A stretch of 7,412 bases of DNA, from assembly GCA_002343825.1 (NCBI GenBank), contig DDSL01000083.1, positions 11,102-18,513 of the forward strand, in the 5' to 3' direction. The position numbers and the translations under genes were made by a program. This document shows positions 4,718 through 7,412 of this stretch, piece by piece; the first letter of the stretch is position 1, and each line of letters begins with the position of its first letter. This DNA comes from Chthonomonas sp. UBA2391. Lineage in GTDB: Bacteria; Armatimonadota; Fimbriimonadia; Fimbriimonadales; Fimbriimonadaceae. The notes under the pieces are model-generated. The model was not told the DNA's origin and ran no database searches. It worked only from the letters and a program-made list of their open reading frames with translations.

Positions 4718-7412
4718 ATGCTCCGTGGACTCTGTCTTCCCACTCTATTTGGCTTAGGACTGCTGAGTTTGCCGGCCCTGAGTTCGGCGAATTCTGGTCT
4801 CCGAGCCGACCTCAAGTCCGTTGGGTCGTCGGCATCGTCTGACGCGATTCGCCTGCAACTTGATGTTCAAAGCCCGGAGCCTATTGAAAGGGCCACGGTG
4901 ACCTTTTCGGCCCCAAGTGGCTTCTTGGTGACTCCCGGTGGCGGTTGGACGCGACCCAAGGCAATTGAGGCAAACGAGACCTATTCGGCCTATGCCAAGG
5001 TCACCCCTCAGCAACTTGGAAAGGGCAGTCTCTTCGTGACCCTACAGGGTCTGCAGAACGGAAAGCAGATTTTCGTCCAACGCGAGATGCTTCTGGAGGC
5101 CAAGGGTAGCCAGATCGTTGCCCGTTTGGTGACTGGTGGAGATGCAATGGTGGAGCCGACGAGCATTGAGCAGAGCTTTGTCGGAGAAAATTGGCAACTC
5201 CCCCGACCCGCAGAGAGAGATGAGGAGGCGATCGGCGGCGGCGGCCTCAACTCCTCTGGTGTGGACTGTACGGTGACGGGTCAGCTCTTGGCCTTCCAGG
5301 ATGGTAACGTCGCCTTTGGCGTAGCTGGGGCTACGGTCGACGCTTACGATGATGACGGCCTCTTTAAGCAGTATCTCGGGAGCACGATCACCGACTTTGA
5401 TGGCAACTGGATTTTCAGCTTCGACAACGATACCGATAACCAGTTTGGCGAGAGTGGCACGGCCGATTTTTATGTCAACTATGTCCCGACCAACTCTGCG
5501 GTCGGAGTTCTGCACAACCTATCTCTCGGGATTTGGTCCGTTCCTACGGAATATGGACGGCATACCCTTCGAGACATTCAGGACGGTAGTCGGGCATATC
5601 CCTCTGAGATCTTTTCGTTCGATGCCGGATTTGCCGCACTCGACGCCATGACTCGCGCGTGGGCACATATTTCATCGGATTACGGCTATTCTGCGATGCC
5701 CTTTGTTCGAACTTATCTGAACAAGGCTGGCTTCGGCTTCCCACGGTTCTTCGACTTTGGTGCTTACTTTGAGTCCGGAGAAGGTCGCATCTTCTGCGGG
5801 TCGCCCGACTACGCTAGGTATCGAACCTCCGTCGCTGCGTTCTATGGAGCGCTGTATCAATTTTCCGTGACAGGGTCGGCGATTCAGTTCGACATGGCCT
5901 ATCTTCCAGGGGCAACCGACCAGGTTTCGCCGCAGCAAGCTTTTGGGATGGGACTCAGCGTCGCCATAGCAGCCGGGGCCTTTGGTTTCCCCGAGTCGCT
6001 GACGACCTTCGATTTTGACCGGCCAGCATCTTCCGTTGAGACGGTCAATTTTGAGATCAACCATGACGGGTTCGGTGCGGCCAATGGTAACGAAGACGAC
6101 CAGAGCGGGACGGGCGGGCGCACGAGTGGCCATACGCAGTTAGCGGCGGTTGCTGGCTTCTTCCTCGACTTGATGGATAGCCGTCAAGACGCCCATGACT
6201 ATATGAATCTTTCTCCGAGTCAGGTTCATGGGGTGATGAGCACCTATCGCCCGGGCGGGCTTTACACGGCGACGGCGCAACAGTTCTTCGATGGGTTCAC
6301 GCTTCAGAACCGTCCTTTCCGTCCCCGGATCAGTGGTTTGATGATGACCCACGGGATGACCCAGAGCCGGGATGACTTCTCTCCGGTGGGACTCGTGAGC
6401 AGCAGCATCTCGGCCGTGCCCTGGACTCGGAACGGTCCGGCCAGTGCCACGATGGAGGTTCGGAACTTCGGTTCTCAGTCCACCACGATTCCTGCCTTCT
6501 GGGCGTTGTTGACGGGGCCTGCGGGTCAGCAGTCGAGTCCGACTCAACTGGGGATTGCGGGTCCTGTGACTTTGGCACCTGGGGCTGGTTACTTCTTCAA
6601 TCCATCGGTTCGGAATATCCTTCCCGAGCACCGGGTGACGGGTACGCACCGGGTTCTCTTTGCCCAGACTTCTCCTGGAAATCAGTTCCGCGCAATGTGG
6701 GAAGCGAATTCAGGGGTGGCATGGGAGTACTACCCTAGCGTGGTCGCGGATACGACGGGTCCCAACTTTCTGAACGTTCAGGACGAAGGGAACGCGACGT
6801 ACTCGTCTGCCTCGATGCGGATCACGGCCCAGTCGGATGATTTCAATGGCGGGATCGAGGGGTACTGGGTTGCAATTGGCGCGTTTGAAGGCGACACGAG
6901 CGTTCGTGGCTGGGAGTTCTTCCCCCGTTTGAACCAGACGAGTTTCGACATTACGTTGAGCTTCCCGGCTCAGGGTGTGGACGACGTTTTGTATGCGACG
7001 GTTTATTCTCGCAATACGGATGGGATCTTGAGTGCCCCGGCCTCGACCGATGGCATCCGCATCCTCGATGCCTCGCCTCCCGTAGTCACCTCGGTGAACG
7101 ACGGAACGACGATCTCGAGCTTGTCACAGGTCAGCTTTTCGGCAACGGCGACAGAGCCAGATACGAGCGTGGATGCGTGGTGGTACCGGATCTACGATGA
7201 GTTTGGCAACGAGGCTCGCAGCTGGACGAACACAGGAATTGGCGGCTACACGTTCAATTTCACGGCCACTGGGCTGAGCCTGGTGAATGACCGTCGGTAC
7301 TTCATCCAGGTTGCGGCGATGAATCGCGATGGGATTTTTGGCTACGGGATCAGTGATGGATTCCGAACGGCTCGAGCGGTTTTGGTGGTCCTTTCGGTTC
7401 AATCTCCTGACG
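4718..7412 (+). CDS. Secreted pseudoprotease-like paralogue of gene 2 (3' end outside window)
   Basis: The frame is open from ATG 4718 to the window edge (898 codons). An in-frame TGA at 4703-4705 rules out a longer start; the Shine-Dalgarno is weak (AGG, 4707-4709). Residues 1-24 form a signal peptide with probable cleavage after LSSA. The layout follows gene 2: N-terminal beta region, Cna-B-like domain (DFDGNWIFSFDND against DVNGNWTLSFDND), catalytic-like domain, MMTHGMTQ, then Ig/FN3-like modules (NVQDEGN, LNQTSFD, AWWYRIYD). The zinc site is missing. No HExxH occurs anywhere, residues 366-378 contain no His or Glu, and V415 replaces the third ligand E466 (both lie exactly 45 residues before DDQSGTGGR). 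Function is unknown; a binding, regulatory or structural role is inferred. The last residues (SVQSPD) align with about residue 953 of gene 2, so roughly 140 residues, probably including a dockerin-like end, lie outside. Codon choice favours ACG and CGG, unlike gene 2. Confidence 0.87.
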   Translation, partial: MLRGLCLPTLFGLGLLSLPALSSANSGLRADLKSVGSSASSDAIRLQLDVQSPEPIERATVTFSAPSGFLVTPGGGWTRPKAIEANETYSAYAKVTPQQLGKGSLFVTLQGLQNGKQIFVQREMLLEAKGSQIVARLVTGGDAMVEPTSIEQSFVGENWQLPRPAERDEEAIGGGGLNSSGVDCTVTGQLLAFQDGNVAFGVAGATVDAYDDDGLFKQYLGSTITDFDGNWIFSFDNDTDNQFGESGTADFYVNYVPTNSAVGVLHNLSLGIWSVPTEYGRHTLRDIQDGSRAYPSEIFSFDAGFAALDAMTRAWAHISSDYGYSAMPFVRTYLNKAGFGFPRFFDFGAYFESGEGRIFCGSPDYARYRTSVAAFYGALYQFSVTGSAIQFDMAYLPGATDQVSPQQAFGMGLSVAIAAGAFGFPESLTTFDFDRPASSVETVNFEINHDGFGAANGNEDDQSGTGGRTSGHTQLAAVAGFFLDLMDSRQDAHDYMNLSPSQVHGVMSTYRPGGLYTATAQQFFDGFTLQNRPFRPRISGLMMTHGMTQSRDDFSPVGLVSSSISAVPWTRNGPASATMEVRNFGSQSTTIPAFWALLTGPAGQQSSPTQLGIAGPVTLAPGAGYFFNPSVRNILPEHRVTGTHRVLFAQTSPGNQFRAMWEANSGVAWEYYPSVVADTTGPNFLNVQDEGNATYSSASMRITAQSDDFNGGIEGYWVAIGAFEGDTSVRGWEFFPRLNQTSFDITLSFPAQGVDDVLYATVYSRNTDGILSAPASTDGIRILDASPPVVTSVNDGTTISSLSQVSFSATATEPDTSVDAWWYRIYDEFGNEARSWTNTGIGGYTFNFTATGLSLVNDRRYFIQVAAMNRDGIFGYGISDGFRTARAVLVVLSVQSPD

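Overview
The window holds the 3' end of a housekeeping gene (pnp) followed by two large secreted-protein genes. All three genes are on the + strand. No tRNA, rRNA, CRISPR array or mobile element is visible.

Organism. A moderately high-GC bacterium. Gene 2 ends in a beta-rich module followed by a dockerin-like domain with two DxDxDxxxxxxD calcium loops and DYIxLS-type helices. From memory, this pairing is typical of secreted proteins of Armatimonadota (Fimbriimonadia-like). I infer Armatimonadota at moderate confidence; no search was possible.

Layout. Bases 1-962 are the C-terminal third of polynucleotide phosphorylase (end of the second RNase PH core, KH domain, S1 domain), with a 63-residue Arg/Asp/Gly-rich tail. 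A strong intrinsic terminator follows at 987-1022. The 309-base gap 963-1271 also holds a likely extended -10 promoter (1131-1159), a perfect 12-bp palindrome (1190-1201) and a clear Shine-Dalgarno sequence. Gene 2 (1272-4547, 1091 aa) is a secreted multidomain putative zinc metalloprotease. It has a signal peptide, N-terminal beta region, Cna-B-like domain, HEYGH catalytic domain, several Ig/FN3-like modules and a dockerin-like C-terminus. A long hairpin (4591-4630) ends that unit. Gene 3 (4718 to beyond 7412) is a diverged paralogue with the same domain order. It is open to the edge of the window, so its C-terminus is not seen.

How they relate. Genes 2 and 3 look like an old tandem duplication. 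Gene 2 keeps a gluzincin-type zinc site (H428, E429, H432, with E466 as probable third ligand). Gene 3 has lost every one of these residues but keeps the surrounding scaffold. The pair therefore looks like an active protease beside a pseudoprotease, which is the most interesting signal here. Gene 3 also uses different synonymous codons (more ACG and CGG), suggesting different expression levels. pnp is separated by its own terminator and is probably unrelated in function.
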